In this document: positions 18,137 to 26,593 of the stretch, in pieces
How the letters are laid out: every line of letters begins with the position of its first letter
Numbering within the stretch: the first letter of the stretch is position 1
DNA from: Aquidulcibacter paucihalophilus
Lineage (GTDB): Bacteria > Pseudomonadota > Alphaproteobacteria > Caulobacterales > Caulobacteraceae
DNA length: 64,000 bases
Direction of reading: 5' to 3'
Assembly: GCA_030285985.1 (NCBI GenBank)
Contig: CP127384.1
Location: forward strand, 62,001-126,000
The notes under the pieces: model-generated
The model's database searches: none
What the model saw: the letters and a program-made list of their open reading frames with translations, nothing else
Told to the model about the DNA's origin: nothing
Translations under genes and position numbers: made by a program

Positions 18137-18565
18137 ATGAACATCCTTCAGACGATCGAAGCCGAAGAAAAAGCCCGCCTGATCGCCACGCGCGCGATCC
18201 CCGACTTCCAGCCCGGCGACACGCTGCGGGTCATGGTCAAGATCAAGGAAGGCGAGCGCGAACGCATCCAGGCCTTCGAGGGCGTCTGCATCGCCCGCGC
18301 CGGCGGCGGCGTGAACGAGAATTTCACCGTGCGGAAGATTTCCTTCGGCGAAGGCGTGGAGCGGGTCTTCCCGATCCTGTCGCCGAACATCGACGCCATC
18401 GAGGTCAAGCGCCGCGGCGTCGTCCGGCGCGCCAAGCTCTATTACCTGCGTGACCGTCGCGGCAAGTCCGCCCGGATCGCCGAAAAGCAGACGATCCGCC
18501 CGGTCAAGGGCGTCGTGGTCCCGGAAACCGGCACCGCACAGAAGGCCGACGAAACCGAAGCATAA
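18137..18565 (+). CDS. rplS: 50S ribosomal protein L19
   Basis: A 142-residue L19 that sits at the 30S-50S interface. The core [38 protein letters not shown] and [18 protein letters not shown] are all conserved; the C-terminus carries an extra Ala/Glu-rich tail of about 25 residues seen in many alphaproteobacteria. GAGGAG lies 6 bases before the ATG. It is cotranscribed with trmD and followed by a strong terminator. Confidence 0.98.
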   Translation: MNILQTIEAEEKARLIATRAIPDFQPGDTLRVMVKIKEGERERIQAFEGVCIARAGGGVNENFTVRKISFGEGVERVFPILSPNIDAIEVKRRGVVRRAKLYYLRDRRGKSARIAEKQTIRPVKGVVVPETGTAQKADETEA

Positions 18566-18589
18566 ACCGCTTCCTTTCGTTGAAATTGC

Positions 18590-18620
18590 AAAGGCCCCGG
18601 CGAAACCGCCGGGGCCTTTT
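18590..18620 (+). terminator. intrinsic terminator of trmD-rplS
   Basis: A 13-bp GC-rich stem (18590-18602 with 18607-18619) and a four-base AAAC loop followed by a T run to 18620. It starts 25 bases after the rplS stop. The A run on the other side means it could also work for the convergent DUF2383 gene. Confidence 0.93.
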
Positions 18621-18641
18621 CTATTGCGGCTGGTCGTCGGC

Positions 18642-19127
18642 CTAGTTCGGGTAGAGCCGCCCGTCCGCGTCCTTCTGGCCTTCCAGGCTGTGCTTGAGAT
18701 CGCGCATCTGGTCGTGCCCGTCCTTCACCGTGGTGTAGGCCCGGCGGATGGTCTCGCGGGTCGTGGCCGAGACCTTCGAGTCATCAAGAGCGGTTTCGAA
18801 CTTGCCCTTGATGAAGTCCTCGCCGTTCTCGACCGAGTTCACCACGGCCTGTTCGTCGCGCAGCAGGGCGTGTTTGACGTCGAGAAAGGCGCGATGGGCC
18901 TTGGCCAGGATCGAGCCGTCGTCTTCGGGCTCCCCGCCCAGGTTGCGGACCGTGCCCTGCAGGTCAACCGCCACCTGCTGGCGCTCGAAGCTCCGGGCCT
19001 CGAACAGGGAGCGGTAGCCGGGCTTGTCGGTTTCCTTGGCGGCTTCGCGATAGCCGTCGGCACTGTCGATCGTGGTCTCGATCAGGCTGTTGAGAACGTG
19101 GATGTCGTGGTCGTTGGAGGTGGTCAT
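18642..19127 (-). CDS. PA2169-type four-helix-bundle protein (DUF2383)
   Basis: A 161-residue, all-helical, charged protein. Segments such as LNSLIETTIDSADGYREAA, FEARSFERQQVAVDL and the HRAFLDVKHALL region match the DUF2383/PA2169 family, which has a ferritin-like fold. No signal peptide. The ATG at 19127 was chosen; a GTG five codons upstream is an alternative. The function of the family is unknown; stress-associated roles are often guessed. Single gene between two terminator-like regions. Confidence 0.8.
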   Translation of the reverse strand: MTTSNDHDIHVLNSLIETTIDSADGYREAAKETDKPGYRSLFEARSFERQQVAVDLQGTVRNLGGEPEDDGSILAKAHRAFLDVKHALLRDEQAVVNSVENGEDFIKGKFETALDDSKVSATTRETIRRAYTTVKDGHDQMRDLKHSLEGQKDADGRLYPN

Positions 19128-19202
19128 ATTCAGGCCTTTCACAGCTTCCGGGAGGAGACGTGAAAGCGCTGTCGGGCCTGAAAAGGTTTCAGCTTCGCCG
19201 TT

Positions 19203-20009
19203 CTACAATTTCGTGCGCAGCGACCAGAGCTCGGGGAAACAGCGGCGTTGCAGCGTCTCGGTCAGGTAGGCGACACCCTCGGTTCCGCCGGTGCCGCGCC
19301 GCCGGCCGATGATGCGCTCGACCGTTACGACGTGCTTGTGTCGCCAGGTCAGCAGGGCATCGTCGAGATCCACCAGCTTCTCGGCGAGTTGATAGAAGGG
19401 CCACCAGCGGGCGGTGTCGCGATAGACCTCCAGCCAGGCGGCCTCGACCTCCTCGGAGGGCTCATAGGGCTGACTGACATCCCGGTTCAGAACCGCGGCC
19501 GGGATCGGCAGGCCCGCGACAGCCAGCTGGGACAGGGCGTCGTCGTACAGGCTCGGTGCGACGAGGGCGGCCTGAAGCGCGGCATGGGCCGCCGGACGTT
19601 CGACATGGAAGCGCAGGAAGCGATCGTCCTTCAGCCCCAGCATGAACTCGAACCGCCGGAACTGGTCGCTCTGGAATCCCGAGGACGAGCCGAGGACGCC
19701 GCGGAAACGCAGATAATCGGCCGGCGTCATGGTCGCCAGAATGTCCCAGCTCATCGTCATCACCGCCTGGATGCGGCTGACGCGGGCGAGGCATTTGTAG
19801 GCGGGGACCAGATCACCGCTGCGGACCAGGGCCTGGGCCAGGGTCACCTCATGCAGGATCTGTTTGAGCCAGAGTTCCTTGGTCTGGTGGATGATGACGA
19901 AAAGCATCTCGTCATGCTCGTCCGACAGCGGGTGCTGGGCGATGAGCAGCTCGTCGAGGCTGAGATAGCCGGCGTAGGTGATGTCGGAGGGTTTGGCGGC
20001 GTCGGTCAT
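19203..20009 (-). CDS. kynA: tryptophan 2,3-dioxygenase
   Basis: A 268-residue heme enzyme that opens the indole ring of L-Trp to N-formylkynurenine. Family blocks visible are YLSLDELLIAQHP, HDEMLFVIIHQTKELWLKQ near the N-terminus, and TWRHKHVVTVERIIG with the proximal heme His, followed by GTGGTEG, the substrate loop. Length fits bacterial TDO. The start is ATG 20009; the upstream extension is unconserved. It may be the last gene of the run starting at the YdbH-like gene. Kynurenine formamidase and kynureninase genes are not in the window. Confidence 0.95.
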   Translation of the reverse strand: MTDAAKPSDITYAGYLSLDELLIAQHPLSDEHDEMLFVIIHQTKELWLKQILHEVTLAQALVRSGDLVPAYKCLARVSRIQAVMTMSWDILATMTPADYLRFRGVLGSSSGFQSDQFRRFEFMLGLKDDRFLRFHVERPAAHAALQAALVAPSLYDDALSQLAVAGLPIPAAVLNRDVSQPYEPSEEVEAAWLEVYRDTARWWPFYQLAEKLVDLDDALLTWRHKHVVTVERIIGRRRGTGGTEGVAYLTETLQRRCFPELWSLRTKL

Positions 20010-20040
20010 TCCCGACCTATCGCGCGGGAGACGCGGAGGC

Positions 20041-20295
20041 TCAAGGCTTGTCGGGATCGCCCGGCCGGTCGTCCCAGCCTTCACGGCTGGACTTGAACGC
20101 CAGCGCCATCAGGATCCAGGTCAGCGCGACAGTGCCCAGTACGCCGAGCGAGAGGGCGATCAGGCCATGCAGACCCAGTGGCCCGCCGCCGATCGCAATC
20201 CATGCGAAGCGGACGCCGACCGTCGCAATCAGGGCGACGCCAAGGACGGTGAGGCCCCTCAGCAGCAGACGACGCGCGGTCAGCGCTGGACCCAT
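20041..20295 (-). CDS. small two-helix membrane protein
   Basis: An 84-residue protein with two hydrophobic segments (about residues 14-34 and 44-70) and a charged C-terminus (REGWDDRPGDPDKP). It overlaps the last 16 bases of the YdbL-like gene; the ATG at 20295 has AGGG just upstream. Not recognised. Position in the ydbH-ynbE-ydbL-like operon suggests, weakly, an envelope role. Confidence 0.6.
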   Translation of the reverse strand: MGPALTARRLLLRGLTVLGVALIATVGVRFAWIAIGGGPLGLHGLIALSLGVLGTVALTWILMALAFKSSREGWDDRPGDPDKP

Positions 20296-20648
20296 TGGCC
20301 CTGGGCGTTGCGGTACCACTGGCCGGTGCTGATCCGGGGCAGAAGCTGCGTCTGGAACATCCGGGCTGCGGCGGTTTCGGTCGTCGCGCCGTCGCCGGCG
20401 GCCTGGGCGCTGCGGGCGTAGGCCTCGCGGCGTGCGACGTTTGTCGCCTGGACGGCTTCGGTCAGGGCGGCGTCGGAGGCCGGGACGCGGAAGCCCAGGT
20501 AGCCGTCAGCCTGTTCGCCGACCGTACCCTGCACCTTGGCGGCGTCGATCATCGACTTCTGGGCCGACGTCTGGGCGAAAGCCGCGCCCGCGGCGACGCC
20601 GAGAGCCGCGATGGCCGCAGCGACGACGAAGAACTTGCGGAAAGACAT
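20280..20648 (-). CDS. YdbL-like periplasmic protein (DUF1318)
   Basis: A 122-residue protein with a cleavable signal ending at AAFAQ (about residue 26). The mature part has the DUF1318 pattern: KVQGTVGEQADGYLGFR, then a helical region and a C-terminal QWYRNAQGQWVQR. In E. coli YdbL is the periplasmic partner thought to assist YdbH-YnbE. Here it follows the YnbE-like and YdbH-like genes in the same order on the same strand, which supports the call. ATG 20648 is chosen; TTG 20657 is a possible earlier start. Confidence 0.85.
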   Translation of the reverse strand: MSFRKFFVVAAAIAALGVAAGAAFAQTSAQKSMIDAAKVQGTVGEQADGYLGFRVPASDAALTEAVQATNVARREAYARSAQAAGDGATTETAAARMFQTQLLPRISTGQWYRNAQGQWVQR

Positions 20649-20665
20649 CTGGGTCAACTTTCGCG

Positions 20666-20866
20666 TCAGAACAGGTTGGGGTTTTCGACGAGGAGGTCCT
20701 GCAGCTCCTTGTCGAGTCGCACGCGAACATCGGCGTCGAGTTTCGCGTAGATCTGGATCGGATCCACCTGCAGCCGGACCGTGGGCGTGCAGGCACCGAG
20801 GCCAACTGCGGCGATGATGCCGAGCAGGGCGAGGTGGGTGCGCGTCCGGGTCTGGGGCCGAGTCAT
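20666..20866 (-). CDS. YnbE-like lipoprotein
   Basis: A 66-residue lipoprotein (leader then GLGAC, Cys26). The mature 40 residues contain TPTVRLQVDPIQIYAKLDAD and a charged DVRVRLDKELQDLL helix, as in YnbE. In E. coli YnbE is an outer-membrane lipoprotein that completes the YdbH beta-groove to form a bridge between the membranes. It lies 82 bases after the YdbH-like gene and 17 bases before the YdbL-like gene. Confidence 0.87.
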   Translation of the reverse strand: MTRPQTRTRTHLALLGIIAAVGLGACTPTVRLQVDPIQIYAKLDADVRVRLDKELQDLLVENPNLF

Positions 20867-20948
20867 GAGCGGTGGTCTCCGGTCTTCAATCCACGACGAT
20901 CTAACGCGATTGAGCGTGAATGGGTTCTGAACGAGGAAAATGTTCCGA

Positions 20949-23900
20949 TCACGGCGTGCCCGGAGGCTCAGCCGGCGACGGCGACGAAGGACGGCCGTCG
21001 CGGGCGCGATTGAGCTCGAGAAGATCGCCGATCAACTGGTTGAGGTTGAGGGTGGTGTCGAGAGTCAGGTCGATCCCTGTGCCCGACGGCAGGGGCAGGG
21101 TCCGGTTGAGGAACTCACGGCTGATGAATTCGGCGAGTGGGATGCGCAGTTCCTGTCGCACCGGCGGGTCGTGACGACCGCGGATGCGGAACAGCACGCC
21201 GATCCGGCCCTGGTCGAGGCTGTTGACCTCGGCGGACAGGATGTCGAACGAGAGGTTCTCCATGGCCTGGTAGGCCAGATCCTGAACTGTGTTGGGCGGC
21301 ACCCCCTCGCCGCCACCGCCGGCCTCGAGGCCGCTGAGCGCCTCACGCGCGATGGACAGGCGGCCCGGCTGGACCGCTGCGAGCGACCCACCGGCGATAC
21401 GGACGCCGTTCACCCGATCGGAGGTGAAGGGCAACCGACCCGAGACCACGGCATCAAGGTTGACCTTGTCGCCGAACCCGGAGCCGGCGATCACCTGACC
21501 CAGCTGAACGTTCTCGAACACGATGACGCCGCTGATCGGCTGCGCGGGGTCCAGTGGCACGGCGAAGGGCTCGACCCGGATGTATCCGCCGGCCACCGCG
21601 AGATCGCCGCCCTCGATGGTCACCGCCGCCTTGTCGAGACCGAACGTCAGCTCAATGTCCGTGAGCGGGACGACCGACTCCAGAAGGTCGGCGGAAAGGC
21701 GTTGGCCCGGCGCCGCGGTCAGAGGGGCCAGATTGATGAAGTCGATGGTCCCGCGCAGGCCCTTCACCGGGCCGGCGGGGCTGGTGAAGTCGAGGCCGGG
21801 GATGGTCAGGCGGCCCGCGCTGGTCCCCTCGGCATCCGCTCGCCAGTCGATGCGGCCGCTGAAGGCCGCCGAACCGGTCGCCGGCGAGCCGACGAATGCG
21901 GCCAGGGGACTGAGGTCGGCCGGTTGAAGCCCGCCCTCAGAGAACACGATGGAGGGGGCGTCGATGGTCAGGCCGCCGACCCCCGACTGGCCATCGTGCG
22001 CCAGGGTCAGGCGGCCGAGCGAAACGCCCTGGCGCGCAAGATCGAAGGCGCCCGTCCAGTCCTCGCCGGACAGGCGGGCCGATCCGCTGGCGGTCAGGGG
22101 GTTGAAACGCAGGGGCGTGGTGGCGTCCTCGACCGCCGCGCGCGCAATACGGACCTCAAGGCCGACACCGCCCGGACCGCCGGTCGCCGTGAAGCCGCCC
22201 TCTGCTTCGCGGAAATTCAGTGCCAGGAAAGGCGCGGAAGCGATCAGCCCGCGCAGGGCACCCTCCGACCGCCAGCGGCCATCGGCCACGCTGACCAGCG
22301 GGCGGGCGACGGGGCAGATGTCGCCTGCGATGTCGGCCACATCGCTCTCATCGAGTTCGAGCCGGTCGACGGTCAGCGGTATGCAGCGCGCGGCGACATA
22401 GGCGAGGCGGCTGCCCGAAGAAGTCAGTTCGCCGCGGGTCTGAAGGGTGATCCCCCGGGCGAGACCGAAATCCAGAGCGGCGCGCCCATCCAGGGTGGCG
22501 GTGAACCCCGACGGCGTCAGCCGCCAGGCCGGAATGGCGAAGGCGGCCTCGGGCAGGCCCTGACCGCGCGTTGTCGTCAGCGACAGGGCACCGCCGCCGG
22601 CCTGGCCGGCGGCGGCGAGGAATATCGGCGTCGCAGCGGGGCGAAGGGTGAGCACGCCTCCGTTCGTCGGCCGCAGGGTCGCCGGACGGGTCAGGGTCAG
22701 GCGGGTCCCCGAGTGCCCCGTACTCAGATCGAAGCCGGGGACATCGAGCGCAAAGGCCGAGAGTGCGCGCTTCATACCCGCCAGTTCCGGGACGTCATCG
22801 TTCGAGGGCGTACCGAACAGGGGCCAGGCCCCCCGGGCCGACCGGAGCGCGCCCGTGGCCATAACCCGCAGCCCGCCGTCAGAGACCAGATCGAAATCGG
22901 TCCTGCCCCGGACACCGGTCAGGGTCAGTTCGTCCCGGGCCAGCCGCGCCGCGGACAGGGCGACGGTGCCGCCCGCTTCCACCGCTGCGCCGTGACCGCC
23001 CATGGTCAACCAGCGGGCTGTCAGCGTCAGCCCGGCGCCGTCCAGCCCGGCTCCGGATGCGCGGGCGGCGCTCGCGACCGCGCCACCCGCCAGGCTCCAG
23101 CCGAGACCGCGAGGATCGCGCGCCACGGTGGACCGGGCGTCGGTCAAGAGCAGACGGGCAGTCGCCGCCGACGCCGCGGGACCCTCGATCCGGCTGGCCC
23201 GAAGATCGACGGCGCTGGTCCCCTCTATGCGGAAGGCGTCGATCCAGCCGCTTGTCTGGCCGTCGAAGGTCAGGCGCAGGTCGGTGTCGCGCGCCGATGC
23301 GTCACCGGCGGCGAGCCGTGCAACCGCGACATGCAGGTTGACCCGCGCGCGCCCGTCGCCGCGCCGGACCTTGAGGTCGGGATACGGCAGATCAGCGACG
23401 ACGGTCGCCGCGACCGCCGTGCCGGAAAAGCCGGGCAGGCTGGCGCGGTCCGCCGCGGCGGAGAGGCGCAGGGCGACGCGATCACCCGTGGTCGTCAGGT
23501 CAACCATGGTCTGCAGCCCCCGCGCCTCGACGTCGCCGCTCTTGAACGCCGTCGGGGGCATGCGGGCGGTCAGCCGCATCAGCTTGCCGTCATCAATCCG
23601 GGCGTCGCCGAGGATGCGGGTCGTGCCGTAGTCGGTGTCCAGCCGGACCTGGGCGCCTTCGACCAGAACCAGTGGGCCCCGGCTATCGGGACGGGGTGGC
23701 TGGCCGGTGAACCGCTCGATCAGCGGGTCCAGCGAACCGAGGGTCAGTTTGCCGTTGCGGACGCTGGCGCGCACCACCGGGCGGATCAGGCGAATTCGGG
23801 TGGGCGTCAGACCGATCCCTCCCGTCGACCATGGTGCGCCGATCGCATAGTCGACCTCGACCCGTTCGACGGTGACGTCCGGGTCGGCGGCGTCGCCGAT

Positions 23901-24140
23901 ACGGACCCGGGCCACCAGACCGTCCAGTTCGAGCCGGTCGACCTGCATGTCGGCCTCAATGCCCTGCTGCTCCAGCCAGCCGATCAGGACCTGCCGGGTC
24001 GCGGCGCGCCGGTTGAGGTAGAGCAGGCTCGTCAGGACCAGGAGCACGCCGAACACCACGCCCGTGGCCAGCACAGCGCGGCGACCCCGGTTGCGCACAG
24101 GCCGCGCGGGAGGCGGAGCGGGATCAGTCGCAGCGGTCAT
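20949..24140 (-). CDS. YdbH-like AsmA-family intermembrane protein
   Basis: A 1063-residue protein with one N-terminal membrane anchor (about residues 22-46) and a very long beta-rich periplasmic part, as expected for AsmA-like bridge proteins. The C-terminal region has the YdbH-specific appearance, with TVQDLAYQAMENLSFD, RIGVLFRIRGRHDP and GIDLTLDTTLNLNQL. In E. coli YdbH, with TamB and YhdP, carries phospholipid between inner and outer membranes. The downstream YnbE and YdbL homologues make the assignment firm. The C-terminal tail is Pro/Ser-rich. Confidence 0.88.
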   Translation of the reverse strand: MTAATDPAPPPARPVRNRGRRAVLATGVVFGVLLVLTSLLYLNRRAATRQVLIGWLEQQGIEADMQVDRLELDGLVARVRIGDAADPDVTVERVEVDYAIGAPWSTGGIGLTPTRIRLIRPVVRASVRNGKLTLGSLDPLIERFTGQPPRPDSRGPLVLVEGAQVRLDTDYGTTRILGDARIDDGKLMRLTARMPPTAFKSGDVEARGLQTMVDLTTTGDRVALRLSAAADRASLPGFSGTAVAATVVADLPYPDLKVRRGDGRARVNLHVAVARLAAGDASARDTDLRLTFDGQTSGWIDAFRIEGTSAVDLRASRIEGPAASAATARLLLTDARSTVARDPRGLGWSLAGGAVASAARASGAGLDGAGLTLTARWLTMGGHGAAVEAGGTVALSAARLARDELTLTGVRGRTDFDLVSDGGLRVMATGALRSARGAWPLFGTPSNDDVPELAGMKRALSAFALDVPGFDLSTGHSGTRLTLTRPATLRPTNGGVLTLRPAATPIFLAAAGQAGGGALSLTTTRGQGLPEAAFAIPAWRLTPSGFTATLDGRAALDFGLARGITLQTRGELTSSGSRLAYVAARCIPLTVDRLELDESDVADIAGDICPVARPLVSVADGRWRSEGALRGLIASAPFLALNFREAEGGFTATGGPGGVGLEVRIARAAVEDATTPLRFNPLTASGSARLSGEDWTGAFDLARQGVSLGRLTLAHDGQSGVGGLTIDAPSIVFSEGGLQPADLSPLAAFVGSPATGSAAFSGRIDWRADAEGTSAGRLTIPGLDFTSPAGPVKGLRGTIDFINLAPLTAAPGQRLSADLLESVVPLTDIELTFGLDKAAVTIEGGDLAVAGGYIRVEPFAVPLDPAQPISGVIVFENVQLGQVIAGSGFGDKVNLDAVVSGRLPFTSDRVNGVRIAGGSLAAVQPGRLSIAREALSGLEAGGGGEGVPPNTVQDLAYQAMENLSFDILSAEVNSLDQGRIGVLFRIRGRHDPPVRQELRIPLAEFISREFLNRTLPLPSGTGIDLTLDTTLNLNQLIGDLLELNRARDGRPSSPSPAEPPGTP

Positions 24141-24534
24141 GGACTGGTCATAACGGGACAGGCGCGCCGGAAGAAAGGCCGCTGAGCAAAGGAATTCTCC
24201 GGTTCAGCAATATGGGCGTGTCCGCGGAAACACAGGTGAGTGGCGCATGCGCCACTTTGAATGTCTCGCGCGTCAGTTCGGGACATGTTGCCGCAGGAAT
24301 GAGTCAATTCGCCGCCAGAACGCAGCGAATACACGAGCAGTTTCCGCCGTTAGTCTCATGGTTCACGCAAGCTTTACCCATGACTACGGCTCCGGTTAAC
24401 GCGCTGTAACGAACCGCCTTCCCATGATGGGACGGACGGGCTATACGCCCTGTCTCGCGGCGGGGGCTCCTTCGGCGCGAACCTTGCTACCAGTGGCTTT
24501 GGCGCCGTCCGGCGTCGTCGTTTCTCGGGGACCG
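24141..24534. promoter_or_regulatory. 394-base divergent promoter region with palindrome
   Basis: Gene-free region between the YdbH-like gene and the M23 peptidase gene. It is more AT-rich than its surroundings. It holds a perfect 16-bp palindrome, GTGGCGCATGCGCCAC, at 24240-24255 (possible dimeric repressor site), a GAGTC (CcrM-type GANTC) at 24301, and GTTAACGCGCTGTAAC at 24395-24410, which resembles a CtrA site (TTAA-N7-TAAC against TTAA-N7-TTAA). No clear -35/-10 pair is claimed. All assignments here are by eye. Confidence 0.4.
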
Positions 24535-25890
24535 ATGGCTCAGTTCGATCCACGTCGCCAACCGATGCGCATTGCGCCGCACGCCTTGACGGCGGTGGCC
24601 GCGATCTCGGTGGCGCTGCTTGCAGGTCGTGTGTACCAACCCGCGAAAGCGGAAGAGGCTCCGCCTCTTACCCAGAATCAGATCGCTGTCCTGGCCGATC
24701 AGGCCTTCGCTGCCGCGGGCATGCCCGCCGGCCTCACGACGCCCGAAGCGATTCCCGTCCAGATCCGCCGCGGCGAGACCTTCGAGCAGGCCGTGCGCCG
24801 CACGGGCATCGCACCGGAAGAAGCGTCGGCCGTGGCCGCCACCCTGTCGAACGCCATGGACGTGAACGCCATGCGCGCCGGCCAGCGTTTCGAGACTGCT
24901 ATTTCCCAGCCGCGCGGCGGCCGGGGCGAGGCCCGTCTGATCGGCCTCACCATGCGCACCGGTCCCGCGACCCAGCTGACCGTCTCGCGCAGCTTCGACG
25001 GTGCCCTGCGTCTTCGGGCGCTGGAGGAGAAGGTCACCCACGAGACCGTTGTTCTGACGGGCAAGGTCGAGGGCTCGCTGACGCGGACCGCCCGTCGCGA
25101 AGGTGCGCCTGCCGAGGTGGCCCGCGCCGCCGGCCGTCTGTTCTCGCACCGGTTCGACATGGACCGCGACATCCGCGCCAATGACGAGTTCACCTATGTC
25201 TTCGGCCGCACCGTCACGGAAAACGGCCGCACCATCGGCACGGACGGGCTGCTCTACGCCGAACTGAAAGGCGTCGCCTTCTATCGCTTCCAGCCCGACG
25301 GGGCCCGCGAGGCCCAGTATTTCGACGCCACCGGCAAGAACACCCGCTCGGCCTTCATGCGTACCCCGCTTGAGCGAGGGTTCCGCGTTTCATCGTCGTT
25401 CGGCTTCCGCCGTCACCCGATCGCCGGCTATCGCAAGATGCACCAGGGTATCGATTTCGCGGCCGGCAGCGGCACGCCGGTCGTGGCCCCTGCTGACGGC
25501 GTGGTTGTCGAGGCCCGTCGCTGGGGCGGCTATGGCAACTGGCTGCGCATCCGCCATTCCAACGGCCTTGAGACCGGCTACGGCCACCTCTCCCGCTACG
25601 CCTCGGGCATGCGCGCCGGACAGCGCGTGCGTCAGGGTCAGATCGTCGCCTATGTCGGTTCGACCGGTGCCTCGACCGGCCCACATCTGCACTATGAAAT
25701 CTGGCGCGGCGGTCAGCGGATCAATCCGGCCGGCGTTCGCACCACCGAGGGCACGATCCTGGCCGGTGCCGACCTTGCGGCCTTCAAGGCCGAGAAGGCC
25801 CGCATCGACCGCATCCGGGCCGCCGGCGGCGAACGTCGCCCGGTCGTTCAACGCGCATCGGTTGAAGGCCTCCGCCCCGCCCAGGGCTGA
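24535..25890 (+). CDS. M23 family metallopeptidase (LytM domain)
   Basis: A 451-residue exported protein. An N-terminal hydrophobic segment (about residues 15-31, ending AGRVYQPAKA) is a signal or anchor. Residues about 60-280 form a helical and mixed region like the N-terminal part of MepM/YebA-type enzymes. The LytM domain has HQGIDFAAG (His303, Asp307) and PHLHYEIW (His384, His386), so the zinc site is complete and it should cleave peptidoglycan cross-bridges. Start ATG 24535 with GGGG upstream; an earlier in-frame ATG at 24424 would place the signal too far inside. Confidence 0.92.
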   Translation: MAQFDPRRQPMRIAPHALTAVAAISVALLAGRVYQPAKAEEAPPLTQNQIAVLADQAFAAAGMPAGLTTPEAIPVQIRRGETFEQAVRRTGIAPEEASAVAATLSNAMDVNAMRAGQRFETAISQPRGGRGEARLIGLTMRTGPATQLTVSRSFDGALRLRALEEKVTHETVVLTGKVEGSLTRTARREGAPAEVARAAGRLFSHRFDMDRDIRANDEFTYVFGRTVTENGRTIGTDGLLYAELKGVAFYRFQPDGAREAQYFDATGKNTRSAFMRTPLERGFRVSSSFGFRRHPIAGYRKMHQGIDFAAGSGTPVVAPADGVVVEARRWGGYGNWLRIRHSNGLETGYGHLSRYASGMRAGQRVRQGQIVAYVGSTGASTGPHLHYEIWRGGQRINPAGVRTTEGTILAGADLAAFKAEKARIDRIRAAGGERRPVVQRASVEGLRPAQG

Positions 25891-25899
25891 GCCCTTCTT

Positions 25900-26547
25900 T
25901 CAGCTTCCCGGATTGGCCGCCGCGATCAGGGCGTCGTCCATCTCGCGCGCCCGGATCGCCGCGGGCCGCTGGAACAGCCGGGCCGCATAGGCCTTGAAGG
26001 CGTCCCGCTCCGGCAGGCTCCTGAACTGCAGGCCCCAGCCGATCTGGCTGCCCAGATAGACATCCAGTGCGGTGAAGCGGTCGCCCAGCAGCCATGGGCC
26101 GCCACTGCTGGTCACCGCATGGTCAAGCGCATCGACCACCTGCTCGAAACTGCCGTAGCCTGCCATTCCGGCCTTGTCCGCCGGGGCCAGCAGGCCCAGC
26201 GATTTGGCCGTCACCGCCGCCTCGAGCGGACCGGCCCCGAAGAACATCCAGCGCAGGTAGGCGCCTCGCGCCGGGTCATCCAGCGCCGGGGCCAGACCCG
26301 CTTCGGGAAAGGCGTCGGCCAGCCAGGTGCAGATCGCGGCGCATTCCGTCACCGTCACCCCGCGATGCGTGATCGCCGGCACCTTTCCCATCGGATTGAT
26401 CGCCAGATATTCGGGCGCCTTCATCGTCGTGCCGTAATCCAGAACCACGGTGCAGTACGGCTGGCCGACCTCCTCCAGCATCCAGCGCGCGATGCGGCCG
26501 CGCGACATGGGGTTGGTGTAAAGGACGATCTCGTCGGACTGGCTCAC
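25900..26547 (-). CDS. glutathione S-transferase family protein
   Basis: A 215-residue GST. The N-terminal thioredoxin-like domain contains YTNPMSRGRIARWML, with the Ser of the SRGR segment as candidate activating residue, and the NPMGKVPAI cis-Pro motif (about 51-59) before TECAAICTWLAD. The C-terminal helical domain includes FTALDVYLGSQIGWGLQF (N-capping box). The start codon is GTG at 26547 with GAGGGAGAG upstream. Convergent with the M23 gene. Substrate unknown. Confidence 0.9.
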   Translation of the reverse strand: MSQSDEIVLYTNPMSRGRIARWMLEEVGQPYCTVVLDYGTTMKAPEYLAINPMGKVPAITHRGVTVTECAAICTWLADAFPEAGLAPALDDPARGAYLRWMFFGAGPLEAAVTAKSLGLLAPADKAGMAGYGSFEQVVDALDHAVTSSGGPWLLGDRFTALDVYLGSQIGWGLQFRSLPERDAFKAYAARLFQRPAAIRAREMDDALIAAANPGS

Positions 26548-26593
26548 TGCGCTCTCCCTCGCGTTCCGACGTGAACGCTAACCCGAAGACGGC

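Noticed and set aside
20940..24185. Long plus-strand frame (1081 codons) opposite the YdbH-like gene
   Set aside because: Arg/Gly-rich without domains; the opposite strand has the anchor, beta-rich body and operon context.
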